Source: Ustilaginoidea virens
Lineage: Eukaryota; Ascomycota; Sordariomycetes; Hypocreales; Clavicipitaceae
Length of the DNA stretch: 64,000 nt
NCBI RefSeq assembly: GCF_000687475.1
Contig: NC_057320.1
Location: 372,001 to 436,000 of the forward strand
Direction of reading: 5' to 3'
Part shown: positions 54,891 to 64,000 of the stretch, piece after piece
Numbering within the stretch: position 1 is the first letter of the stretch
How the letters are laid out: each line of letters starts with the position of its first letter
Program-made: the position numbers and the translations under genes
Notes under the pieces: generated by a model
The model's input: only the letters and a program-made list of their open reading frames with translations
The model's database searches: none
Told to the model about the DNA's origin: nothing

Positions 54891-57380
54891 ATGGCAGAGC
54901 CGTCACACAACCCATATACTCGATCTCCCAACCCATCCACAAGGTCATATGACTCGTCTTCAGTCTCTTCCGCTACTTCGCCGAGGCCGCCGTCTCGATA
55001 TCCCGGGGGGTTTCTCGGTGCCAGCTCGAGACCCAACGCAGCCTCGAGTCCTCAACCCATCGGAATGCCTCCTCTGCCCCCCGTCAATCAAGGGTTTCCT
55101 CCCTACGGCTCCGTCTTGAGTCGGGAAGCCCTCTCCCTGACCGATTCTGCCATGGGCGGCCAGGCTGTTGGCCATGGGCATTTGCCGGGAACCCCCGGCA
55201 CTCAGGCTCAAAAGAGGGCATACCGTCAGAGAAGGAAGGATCCTAGTTGCGACGCCTGTCGCGAGCGCAAGGTCAAATGCGATGCAACCGAGACGACGAG
55301 CTGCTCGGAATGCTCCAGCCGCAACGTAAAGTGCCAGTTCACCAAGGAAACGAACAGGAGGATGTCTTCCATCAAGCAAGTCCAAGACTTGGAAAAGCAG
55401 ATTGAGCGAGTAAGGCGAGAAAACTCCAGCCTGCGTCGTCTCTTGGAGGAGCGGGACGGCCACATGGATGTCGAGTTGGATGCGACGGACCGGCAATCCG
55501 CCCAGCTGCCGTCCATAGGGTCGGAACCGAAACTGCGCAAGAGGCTGGCCCCAAATCACGACCTGGCCCGGGCCCGAGCCAATGTGCGCAACTTTTCCAA
55601 GGGCATCTGGAAACCTCCCGCTCAGCATCGTAGTAACTCTGCTGCGGCCGCTTTTGACTTCCCAAACCCGGAACTGCCGCCGCAGCCCCTGACGGACCGC
55701 CTTGTGCATTTCTTTCTGAGCTCGGCTCACACCATGTTTCCCATCATCCACACGCCGACTTTCCAGTCCATGGTGGACGACATGTACAAGGCGCACCCTC
55801 CGCGCCTACCTGCCGCTTCTTACGGCCTTTTCTTTGCCGTCCTCGCAGCCGGCAGCTTGTTCAGCCCCGAACCGCCCACGACGACGACGTTTTACCGACC
55901 TGCCGAGTTTCTCGAGTCGGCGCGCAAGATGATGGACCCCTGGAGCAACCACTCGAGCCTGGACGACGCAAGAACTCTGGTCCTCGTCACCCTCTGCCTC
56001 AACGAGATGAATTTGAAGTCGGCCGCCTGGAACTGGCTCGGCAACGCGGTGCGCGTTGGTCAAGACTTGGGCCTGTACTCCGAGTCCGGGTCTAGGTCTG
56101 TGATTGACGGAGAAATGCGCCGGAGAACGTGGTGGGCGATTTACATCTTGGACAGAACCCTGGCGACCGAAATGGGGCACCCGTTCCTCATTGACGACGC
56201 AGACTGCGACGTCTCACTACCGGCCGCCGTCGACGACCAGTACCTTCGGGAAGACGGGATGCGAGTGCCTACCGGCGCGGAGCCTCTGACCCACTCGCTC
56301 TTGGCAGTCATTCACGTTGTCCGATCGTACACCGTGCTTTTGAAAGCGCTGGAAAGTCCGGTGCTGTCGGCCGCCCAGCTGGCCATGTTTGACGCCCACT
56401 TCAAGAAGTGCCTGAGCACGTTCCCGCCGGCCTGCGACCCGTCGAGCACGGTGGCCCTGGCTCCTCACTTCCTGGCCCCCCTGGCCTTCCTTTTCCACGC
56501 GCGCCTGCTCCTCCACAGGCACAACCTGTCACCTCACTGCCCTTCCGAAGCCCGCCTGGCTGCCTTGGAGGCCTGCACCGTCGTCGCCTACGAGACGGCC
56601 TCGTTGATCAGTCGCACGAAATCGCCGGCCGACGGAGCGACGGCTTTGCTCACCGGACACATTTTCCGCTCCACCTTGTTCCTGCTCCTGATGGGATACA
56701 CCGACCCTGCCTCTACCTGCATCCGAGCTCTGGCGGCCATCGATGCTCGACGAGACATGACCATGTCCTGCGGACGGTACTTGGCGTTTTTCCTGACGGT
56801 GCTGGGCACCAAGAGAACGGAGACGGCACACTATCTGCCACGCCGACCCTCGCTGGACCAGGCCGCCCTGCTCATGTCGCTCGGCCGCGACGAGGAGCTC
56901 TTGGCCTATGTTTCTGCCGACGTCCAAGCCTCGCCGAACAGGTCGTGGCTCTGGTCGTTTCAAGACGGCGACGCGGAGGGGCCATCTAGGACAAGCTCGT
57001 CCTCGCAGGGACTGTACGCCTCGAGCGAGAGCGGGCTCTTTAGCTCGGAGCAGAGAACCGGCTTGAACGAGGAGGAGCGCCGGGAGTGGATAGGGTGGGT
57101 AAGGCTGGATTCAATGGCCCGGAGCGTTGGCTCGGCAAACCCTTGCTGGACTCGGATGCCTCCTCAGCCGCCGCCATTAGCATCGGCGTCGGCGTCGGCG
57201 TCGGCGTCAGCATCGGCGTCAGCACAAGTGAAGAGCGAGTCGCCCGTTGCCAAGGTTGAGCTTCCCAGGCTTTCGCTTTCGGAGACGTCGCGGTTTGCCG
57301 TGGCAGGACACCGCGGCGACACCAGCCCCTCGGTGCCCACTAGGGGAGCAGAGCGCATCAGCATCGCAAATATAATCTGA
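54891..57380 (+). CDS. Zn(II)2Cys6 transcription factor with fungal-specific TF domain
   Basis: Single exon, 829 aa, starting at ATG 54891. A Ser/Pro-rich N-terminus leads to the zinc binuclear cluster at residues 120-148, with spacing C-x2-C-x6-C-x7-C-x2-C-x6-C (Cys 120, 123, 130, 138, 141, 148). A basic linker and a coiled coil (about 155-190, QVQDLEKQIERVRRENSSLRRLL) follow, suggesting dimer binding to paired CGG half-sites. The fungal-specific regulatory (middle homology) domain spans about 260-620 and includes the conserved RRRTWWAIYILDR region. The C-terminus carries an Ala/Ser repeat encoded by GCGTCG units (about 57180-57225). Target genes cannot be read from the sequence. The neighbouring 8 kb upstream is gene-free. 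A long T-run (about 57485-57507) begins about 105 bp past the stop. Confidence 0.9.
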   Translation: MAEPSHNPYTRSPNPSTRSYDSSSVSSATSPRPPSRYPGGFLGASSRPNAASSPQPIGMPPLPPVNQGFPPYGSVLSREALSLTDSAMGGQAVGHGHLPGTPGTQAQKRAYRQRRKDPSCDACRERKVKCDATETTSCSECSSRNVKCQFTKETNRRMSSIKQVQDLEKQIERVRRENSSLRRLLEERDGHMDVELDATDRQSAQLPSIGSEPKLRKRLAPNHDLARARANVRNFSKGIWKPPAQHRSNSAAAAFDFPNPELPPQPLTDRLVHFFLSSAHTMFPIIHTPTFQSMVDDMYKAHPPRLPAASYGLFFAVLAAGSLFSPEPPTTTTFYRPAEFLESARKMMDPWSNHSSLDDARTLVLVTLCLNEMNLKSAAWNWLGNAVRVGQDLGLYSESGSRSVIDGEMRRRTWWAIYILDRTLATEMGHPFLIDDADCDVSLPAAVDDQYLREDGMRVPTGAEPLTHSLLAVIHVVRSYTVLLKALESPVLSAAQLAMFDAHFKKCLSTFPPACDPSSTVALAPHFLAPLAFLFHARLLLHRHNLSPHCPSEARLAALEACTVVAYETASLISRTKSPADGATALLTGHIFRSTLFLLLMGYTDPASTCIRALAAIDARRDMTMSCGRYLAFFLTVLGTKRTETAHYLPRRPSLDQAALLMSLGRDEELLAYVSADVQASPNRSWLWSFQDGDAEGPSRTSSSSQGLYASSESGLFSSEQRTGLNEEERREWIGWVRLDSMARSVGSANPCWTRMPPQPPPLASASASASASASASAQVKSESPVAKVELPRLSLSETSRFAVAGHRGDTSPSVPTRGAERISIANII

Positions 57381-58440
57381 TTTGCGCGGATGGTGCCTGA
57401 AGCAGAGCCGGGGGGGCTTGCATGGCGAGGCGTCGTTTACATTCCACGTGTCTCCTTTCTTTCCGTCTCTTCTCTCTCTCCCTCTTTTTTTTTTTTTTTT
57501 TTTTTTTGTGCCTTTTTCTTTTCTTCCCACTGTTTCCCTTTTTTTTCTTTTTTCCTTTTTTGCACCCTATGAATTGATGGCAACGGAGACGTTGGGAAGG
57601 GCGGCGGCATCCTCCGTTTGAGTTTCTCCTTTTGTCCTGTCCGGCCCTCATTCATGCATGGCTGGTCCGTTGTGTCCGTTGTCCAGAGGTTGTCATTCTG
57701 CGAGGGGTTGGAGATACCACGGTGCAGACTACTTGGTGCATGTGCGGCTATTTGCGTCATGGAAAATCGCCTGTTTGCGCATCTTGATTTGGCCCGGCTC
57801 CCATCGTGACGAGGAATTTTGGCTTATTTTGGCTTATTTTGTTATCATTTTCATTTTCATTTTCATTTTCTGAAAGAAGAAGAAACGAGACGGCAGCTTA
57901 GTCAGCTTTGGCGCGGACCGGACAGCCAAAGCGTGGGCTTTTACGACGACACGACGATTGCTGCTGCTGCTGCTGCTGCTGCTGCGTGTGCGTGTGCGTG
58001 TGCGTGTATATAGAAGGGGCTGATGTGCGTGCATCCATCTATCCCGTGTAGAAGAGTTCGTTTTAACGATGCTTGCACGAGCCGCTCGAGCTAGCTAGCT
58101 GCTGCTCTGCTGCTCTGCTGCTCTGCTGCTCATGCCGTGATGCCGTTTTGTTTTTATTGCTCGTCATGGTGCAGCGCAAGCCTAGCACTGTTTGTTTGCT
58201 TTGCCGCCGTCTTTCACGACACGACTTTCTCAAGCTAGCTACTGTTTACCATCACGACGCTGCTTGTTTTTTTTTATAGCATGCTTCGCCCAGCCAACAC
58301 TGTTTGCTTTGCCGCCATCTTTCATGACGCCGTTTGCGTGAGCTACCTAGCTACTGATAGCTACGGTTTGTATGTACATATAATCACGACGGTGTCCATC
58401 TTCATGACGTGATCCACCCAAGCCAGCACTGTCATGTCAC
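57381..58440. other. convergent spacer between regulator and SPO22 genes
   Basis: No gene is seen. It contains T-rich tracts (57484-57560), an (ATTTTC)n array (about 57842-57870), a CTG run followed by (CGTGTG)n (57959-58008), a CTGCTCTG array (about 58100-58133) and a three-copy direct repeat (entered separately). Confidence 0.55.
58179..58440. repeat. three imperfect direct repeats of about 113-129 bp
   Basis: AGCCTAGCACTGTTT (58179), AGCCAACACTGTTT (58292) and AGCCAGCACTGTCA (58421) begin successive copies. The first two share GCTTTGCCGCC, CTTTCAYGAC, GAGCTA/AAGCTA and ATCACGACG blocks. The third copy is mostly cut off at the SPO22 3' end. Confidence 0.7.
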
Positions 58441-61400
58441 TCACTCGCTGCTCCTCACTCGCTGCTCCCCTCGGCAGGACCCCCCCCCCCATCCGCCGCC
58501 AAAGCGTAATTCTGCAAACTTGCGTTGCAGCGTGCTCGACAGGGCCCCTTTGTCGTCCACCAGCGCGGCCAGCTGCATGGCCTTGGCCGCCCAGTCACGG
58601 CAGGCCCCCTCGTCGGCCCGGGCGTACAAATCCACTGCGTGATTAAACGTCCTCGCCACGAGCCATTCCATCTCCGCCGACGGAAGCGGCCTCTCGGCCC
58701 GGCTGCACTCGGAGGCGACGCGCGACACCTCGTCCACGACCCGCAGAGCCAGGCCGTCGTTGGCGTCGAGGAGGGAGAGAAAAACACTCCCGAGGTACTG
58801 CGCCAGCTTGGCGGCGTCGAACGCTTCGAGCGCGTAGATTTCGTTGATGATGGACCTCAACGTCGCGGAGAGGGCTGTGCAACAGGGAAATCCCGACCAG
58901 AGTCAAAGAGTCAGCATCACGGTAAAAAAAAAAAAAAAAAAAAAGCAGCATCATGATGTGGAAACGGTAGAGGCGGACGTCGTACTCTCGGCAGGCGCTG
59001 CGCTTTGCAGCAGGATGTCGCCCATGGCTTTGAATGCCACCACTTGCTTGAGCGGCTTTTGACATGCCACGATGACGTTGAGGTCGGCGTAATGAGCCAG
59101 CTGCGTCGCTGCTTCAAAGTCGTACACGAGCAACGTGCTCATCTTGACCAGTACATCCTGCTCTACCTTTCCGTCGGCGCCATCAATCTCTCTGCTTCGG
59201 AAAATTGCGCCAAATTCCGACACATGTCTTCTCGCGCGCTCGTAGTGGCCGCGTTTCCGATCAGCGGGCTGGTCTCTGGCTCGTCTCAGGTGCGTCGCAG
59301 ACAGGGCGAAATGGCATCGCAAGGCCGTCAGTGTGATTTCCGCTGTTTGCTGACGTGGCAAGCCGCTTGGGTAGCACGATATCAAAGACAGGCAGCTCCC
59401 GAGGATGCCGATGATGTGCTTGTCCTTCCACTCGTGAGCCTTGAGCACACCCATATTGTACGAGTTCTTGCGGAACCAGTCAAGCTCCGGGACGGCAAAG
59501 GGCTCCAGCTGCTGCTCCGTGTTTGTCCGGAAGGCAGCTGCGTGCTTTGCAGCTAGACGCAGTTAGTGGCATCTTTCGCCGTAGGCATCATCATCTTTCT
59601 AGTCCCACCTAGCTCAAACATTTCGCAGATATCGTCTGCGAGTTGCGACTCTTCCCAGGAGGTGACGCCACCGGGTTCGCCTCGCCCGGGCCTTTGCAAG
59701 ACTCGAATGGTGCAACGAAGCAGCAAAGGCAGATTCGCCGCCGATGCCGCCGCCGATGCCGCCGCCGATGCCGCCGCCGACGCCTTCTTAGTATCCCACT
59801 GGTTGATGATTGACTTGAGAGCTTCGACGACGCAGACGCGGTCGCACGCGTCGCTGACTTGTGCCAGGCAGGCGTACAGAAAATCTCGAGTCATGTTGAT
59901 ATCCCCGGACTGAACTAAGCTCCGGATGCTCTTTGCGCAGAGCCGCTGGTTCCATCCGGCGAGCGAGGACTTCAGGCTCATATAATGCGTGAGGTGCATG
60001 TCGTCTCCACAGGCACTCGAAGAACCGTAGAATGTCTCCCAAGCAACAGGCATTCTGTCCTCCATCATGCCGCATATGAAAAGCTTTCTGACAAACTTGC
60101 TGACGCTCGGCCCGTCTTCTCTGCGAAACAGAGGGCGGAGCGCTAGTTCGCACCAGAGTTCGACGTCATCCAAACGACCTGTCGTGTAGTAGAATTGGAC
60201 CAACTTCCACATGAGCTACATCTCTGTGAGAAAATGCCCCAGTCGTTTTGGATGGCAGAAGCAGGGAGGGGGGGCTGTCTTACAGCGTGGCAAGCTTCAA
60301 CAGCGTCTCGAGGTAGTGGCGCCTGGACATGTTCGTATGCCGTGTTGATGGAGTCTGACAGAGACTCACAGTTTGCCGCATGGCTAGCCTCTTTCGAAGC
60401 AATCCACGTTTGAATAAAGAGTATCTTGCCAATCCAGTCTGGTTTGCCGCCGCCATTGCCTTTATGCAATAAAAGACCTTGAAGCAAGTGAGCCACACAT
60501 TGGGGACTTCTGTCCGCGAGCGTCCTCGTATGGCTTAGTATGTGAGGGAGAAACTCATTCGACAAGTCTGAAGACAGAATGAGTTTTTGCAGGGCGTCAG
60601 CGTAGTCGCCTTCGCTAGCACTTGCGTCTGCTGCATTGTCCTGCGCTCGCATCCACCAGTGATACAGCACCGGGTGGTTGCAGAGGATGGACCGGCTGGT
60701 TTCGATGATTGCTTCTATTGCCGATAAACATTCGTGGGACATTGCCGAGTGAAGCGCCTCCATCATATCGTTGCAAATTGCTATATATAGCTTTTGGCCA
60801 TGACTTGACAGCTGTTGCCCCTGGCCTTTCAGGAGATCATAGGCTCTTTCCAACCATTTCAGGCCCAGATCTCGGTCATCTCGAGAATACAGCCCTGTTC
60901 CGATTCTTTGCAGGACGTCGGCCATGGTTTCGGCTGATTCCGCCTTGAGATGATGCCTTAGCATGCTTGCTTTCTGATACATGTGCTCGGCTACGTCGGG
61001 ACGGTCTTCCTGCCAAGACTTGGGCTGACGATCAGCAGTCATGTCTGCACGCCCCAACGTCGAAACTCACCAGCCAGATCCTCATGGTGTAGTACTCCGC
61101 CAGGAGAGTATCATCACTATCCCTCTGCCGACATTGGTCATCGTCCTCACAAGAATGACCTAGCTCGTTGACATGCGCCGCGCCTCTCTGCAGAGCCAGT
61201 CTTGCGACATGCAGTTCAGAATCATTGATGCTCGCTTTGGCTATTGACAGTACTAGCCTCAATACAAACTTTTCTCGCGCCTGCTCCGCGATAAGCTCGT
61301 CCGACCACGTGTGACTCAGCTCGATGCAAACTGCGGATAGCAGCCAAGCATGAAGCACAATGTTGCCCTTCCCCCCGGGACTCGGTAGGACAGAGTCTCT

Positions 61401-61738
61401 CCTCAAGCGTACGCACAGGTTCCACAGGTTTCGAGAAGACAGCTCGAAGTGTCTCGGAATGTGTGCCGGATCCGGGGTTTTTCTCGCCGAAATCCACAAG
61501 GTCGCCAATTGGACAAACTTCTCGACGTCGGGGAGCAAGCGAGCCACCGTGGCACTGGTGTCGAGATTGCTGGCTTTGCGTGCTAATGTTGAGTCCAGCT
61601 TGACCAAGAATGCTAGGATGAGCGGAGCATGAGGCCATGGCGATAAAAGTACAAAAGCAGACGAACAGACGGCTAAGAAACATACTCACCCGACAAGTCT
61701 TGCAGTTTATCCTGGGGAAGGGGTTGTGAGTTGTCCAT
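58441..61738 (-). CDS. SPO22: meiosis protein Spo22/Zip4-like, TPR-rich
   Basis: Six exons are inferred: 61738-61690, 61612-61071, 61024-60284, 60215-59609, 59552-58986 and 58874-58441, giving 979 aa. Introns: GTGAGT...TAG (61613-61689), GTGAGT...CAG (61025-61070, only 46 bp), GTAAGA...TAG (60216-60283), GTGGGA...TAG (59553-59608), GTACGA...CAG (58875-58985). The protein is alpha-helical with TPR-like repeats; family signatures include RPDVAEHMYQKA, ELDWFRKNSYNMGV and the C-terminal WLVARTFNHAVDLYARAD. Spo22/Zip4 is a synapsis-initiation scaffold on meiotic chromosomes that promotes crossovers. A short Ala/Ser repeat (59738-59785) inside the third-to-last exon looks lineage-specific. The reading frame is intact, which fits retained sexual competence. 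Confidence 0.85.
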
Positions 61739-62172
61739 CACGTCTGCGACTGACTGACTGACTGACTGACCATGTGGCACGCAGGCTGCGGTAATGCAAG
61801 CCTTTGCAAGCCTTTCAGATTAGAAGTAAAAGGCGCATTCGGTGCTGATTTGGAGGTTTGCGCCATCGTGCCTCACGTGCAAGAAGGAGGGAGGGAGAGA
61901 GCAGGTTCGCTCTTTCCGCACGTCATATCGGCGCGCACAACACACCACTGCCACCGTGCAGGCACAACAAGGCAATATACATAATATGTGACAGCTTGAT
62001 TGTTTGATTCAATGCCTGATTAGTCGCGCCAGAGCAAGACGGCAGCACATACAAAAGGCCACACCAAACGCCATCGAAAAGGGAAAGAAAAAAAGAAGAA
62101 AAACAGTGAAAGAAGAAGAAAACAGCCTCCGAGCCGGGATACACATGGTTACGCAAATCCCACGGCAGTTTG
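61739..62172. other. spacer between SPO22 promoter and ERT1-like gene 3' end
   Basis: No gene is seen in these 434 bp. A GACTGACT-type short repeat lies near 61748-61768 just upstream of the Spo22 start. A purine-rich tract (62079-62125) is T-rich on the sense strand of the ERT1-like gene and may mark its 3' end. Confidence 0.5.
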
Positions 62173-63456
62173 CTAGTTCGCTGGGGGGTCATGAGGTAGA
62201 AAATTACCCACAATCAACGCCGGCCTGTAAAGAAAATATTAGGCTGACGCCAGAACCGCAGGGGCAAAACTAAGAGAGAGAGAGAGGGGGGGGGGGCAAA
62301 GGCTGACAATTTGTGATCATCACGACGAATCGTAAAGGAGAAGCAACACTTTATGACTGGGTGATTGGAAGTGTCGCTCGGGTTCTTCAACGAGCACGCC
62401 GTCAGCAGCGTGTCATGCGCCGGGTCGAAGGCGATGGTGCCAAACTCCTCCCAATACCGCACCATGGACTCCTCGGTGAGAATCTCGTGCAAGGCGATTT
62501 TGCCCTTGACCAAGAGTTAGCGCGCTGCAGATGATACTTGAACCCAAACAAGAAACGAACGGCTGGCCGAAGAAGAGGCAAGAGCATGGCGGGTAAAAAC
62601 AGGGAAAAAAAAGAAAAAAAAAAGGAAAAAAAAAAAAAAAAAGGAAAAGAAAAGAAAACTCACATCCCGGAGCTGGTCGACACGGACGTTGATGAGCTCG
62701 GCCATCTCTTTGTTGCCCCGGAATATCTCGCCTGTCCTCCTCCAGCAGCAGGCCGGGACCGCCATGGAGGCAAAGACGCGGTCATAGTCCATCAGCTGCT
62801 TCTCGAACCACATCTCGACAATGATGAGCTGCATGTCCGTCAGCCCCTGGGCCTTTTCTCTAAACTTGGGCCGGAACTGGTTGATGGTGCGGAGTATCTT
62901 CTGCTTGGATGAGGCCGCAATGTGGCCATCCAGATACTGGCCCAGGCGAGCGTATCCGTTGATGTAGTTGAAGGGTCTCAGTAAACCCGCGTCATACTTG
63001 GCGTGCAGCACCCGGGCCATGCGCTCCTCGGCATTGTCGTTGCCCGACGGATCGGCGGCTTGCAAGTAGTACTCGCGCGTCTTATCCGACGCCGAGTTGA
63101 GCTTCCTCTTGCCCTCCTTGCCGTCTTTCGGCGGAGGCGGCATCAAAGGGCCCTGACGGCCAGCCCTGGCGGAGACGTCGGCGTTGCTTGCGAAGCCTGG
63201 CAACATGTCGGATGGACCCGACTGTCCGAGCGCAACGAGCTGCCGAGATTCGTTGCCGTCGTCTAACAGGCCGTGGTGAAGCAGGTCGTTGAGTAGATTG
63301 AACTCGTGTGTCACGTGTGGAGCAATCATGTAGTTTGGATTGTACGAGCTCATGTTGTTGAAATTGTGCGCTGTGAGCCAGGCATCAGAGATGCCAGAGA
63401 CTATCAAACAGTTAACACGGTGTTTTCTTTCTCTCTTTCTTTCCTTTTTTTCGTTC

Positions 63457-63492
<36 letters not shown>

Positions 63493-63633
63493 GGTTGTCT
63501 TCTGGTCTCTCAGGGTGAGTGCGGGAGCACACTTTTCGACCTGGTCAAGTCGTCGAGAGCGACGAGGGTTGAGAAACACCGGCGGGGGAAATGCACCTCC
63601 ATGTACTCGCTTAGAGTATAAAACGGGCGCTGC

Positions 63634-63690
<57 letters not shown>

Positions 63691-64000
63691 CTGGGGGCAG
63701 GCTGGGCAGCAACTTACATTGATTCGCATTACCCGTGCCACGGTTATTCAGACCGGTTGCCTGCACGCCTGGGTCGGAACTTGGTGTGACCAGCGGCATG
63801 ACGTTTGCCTGGCCCAGAACGCCGCCAGCCCTCAAGCCAGGCGCAGGACGCTGTCGCATGCCCTCGACAGGCGGTGGGCCCATGGTGCTCGATATCGAAC
63901 TACGGGCGGCATCCGACGGTGCTTGTGACGGCGCGTCTTCTGGCTCCTGGACGGGGGAAGAAGGAGCCTTGCCATTCTTCAGCTTCTTGGTGTCGGCATC
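62173..64000 (-). CDS. ERT1/AcuM/Gsm1-family gluconeogenesis regulator, C-terminal part (truncated by window edge)
   Basis: Four exons are visible: from the right edge to 63718, then 63400-62664, 62504-62308 and 62224-62173. Introns are GTAAGT...TAG (63401-63717, 317 bp), GTGAGT...AAG (62505-62663) and GTCAGC...CAG (62225-62307). Joins give NANQ-F-SGISDAWLTAHNFNNM, DQLRD-GKIALHEILTEESM and RRDDHK-LPALIVGNFLPHDP. The visible part contains the DAWLTAHNF and NPNYMIAPHVTHEFNLLND motifs and a C-terminal PAS-like domain (FEKQLMDYDRVFASMAVPACCWRRTGEIFRGNKEM onwards). Family members bear an N-terminal Zn(II)2Cys6 domain and activate gluconeogenesis genes; that domain should lie beyond 64000. Distinguishing ERT1/AcuK from AcuM needs the missing part. 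Confidence 0.8.

Overview
The window reads as nuclear DNA of a filamentous ascomycete. Genes carry short spliceosomal introns (46-317 bp) with CTAAC-like branch sites, coding regions are GC-rich, and the products are fungal families (Zn(II)2Cys6 regulators, Spt20 with long Gln runs, VNX1-type antiporter, peroxin-22-like, Atg27). Protein similarity and the dispersed TACGGAG / TACCTAGGTA intergenic motifs suggest Sordariomycetes, probably Hypocreales. That placement is inference; the species cannot be read from the sequence. No rRNA, tRNA, CRISPR array or bacterial-type operon was found.

Layout: a rhodanese-PTP tyrosine phosphatase (-), a DUF1989 protein (+) converging on proteasome ATPase Rpt6 (-), a VNX1-like vacuolar cation/H+ antiporter (+), then a 4 kb gene-free interval holding a nested transposon relic. 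Next come a peroxin-22-like protein (+), SAGA subunit Spt20 (+), Atg27 (+), acetylornithine aminotransferase (+) converging on glutamate decarboxylase (-), an HSL-type alpha/beta hydrolase (-), a RING/TRAF-zinc-finger protein (+) and the E4 ubiquitin ligase Ufd2 (+). An 8.1 kb gene-free, repeat-rich interval follows, then a Zn(II)2Cys6 regulator (+), the meiotic Spo22/Zip4 protein (-), and the C-terminal part of an ERT1/AcuM-type gluconeogenesis regulator (-) that runs off the right edge.

The genes are mostly conserved housekeeping functions: proteolysis (Rpt6, Ufd2, RING protein), organelle and vacuole biology (VNX1, Pex22-like, Atg27), glutamate-linked amino-acid metabolism (Arg8, GAD), transcription (Spt20, two Zn2Cys6 factors) and meiosis (Spo22). 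There is no secondary-metabolite cluster and no obvious multi-gene system.

The most notable signals are: (1) a 1,115 bp non-autonomous DNA transposon with 72 bp terminal inverted repeats, an 11 bp target duplication and an internal ~94 bp tandem array, itself interrupted by a 244 bp solo LTR with a 5 bp duplication; (2) four of 30 inferred introns using GC-AG splice sites; (3) a glutamate decarboxylase gene with a 28 bp microexon and a last intron that is stop-free, 90 bp long and has its donor inside a 4 bp tandem repeat; (4) repeated TGACGTC motifs upstream of the acetylornithine aminotransferase gene. Exon structures were worked out by hand from frame continuity, splice sites and family similarity; each multi-exon model sums to a whole number of codons.
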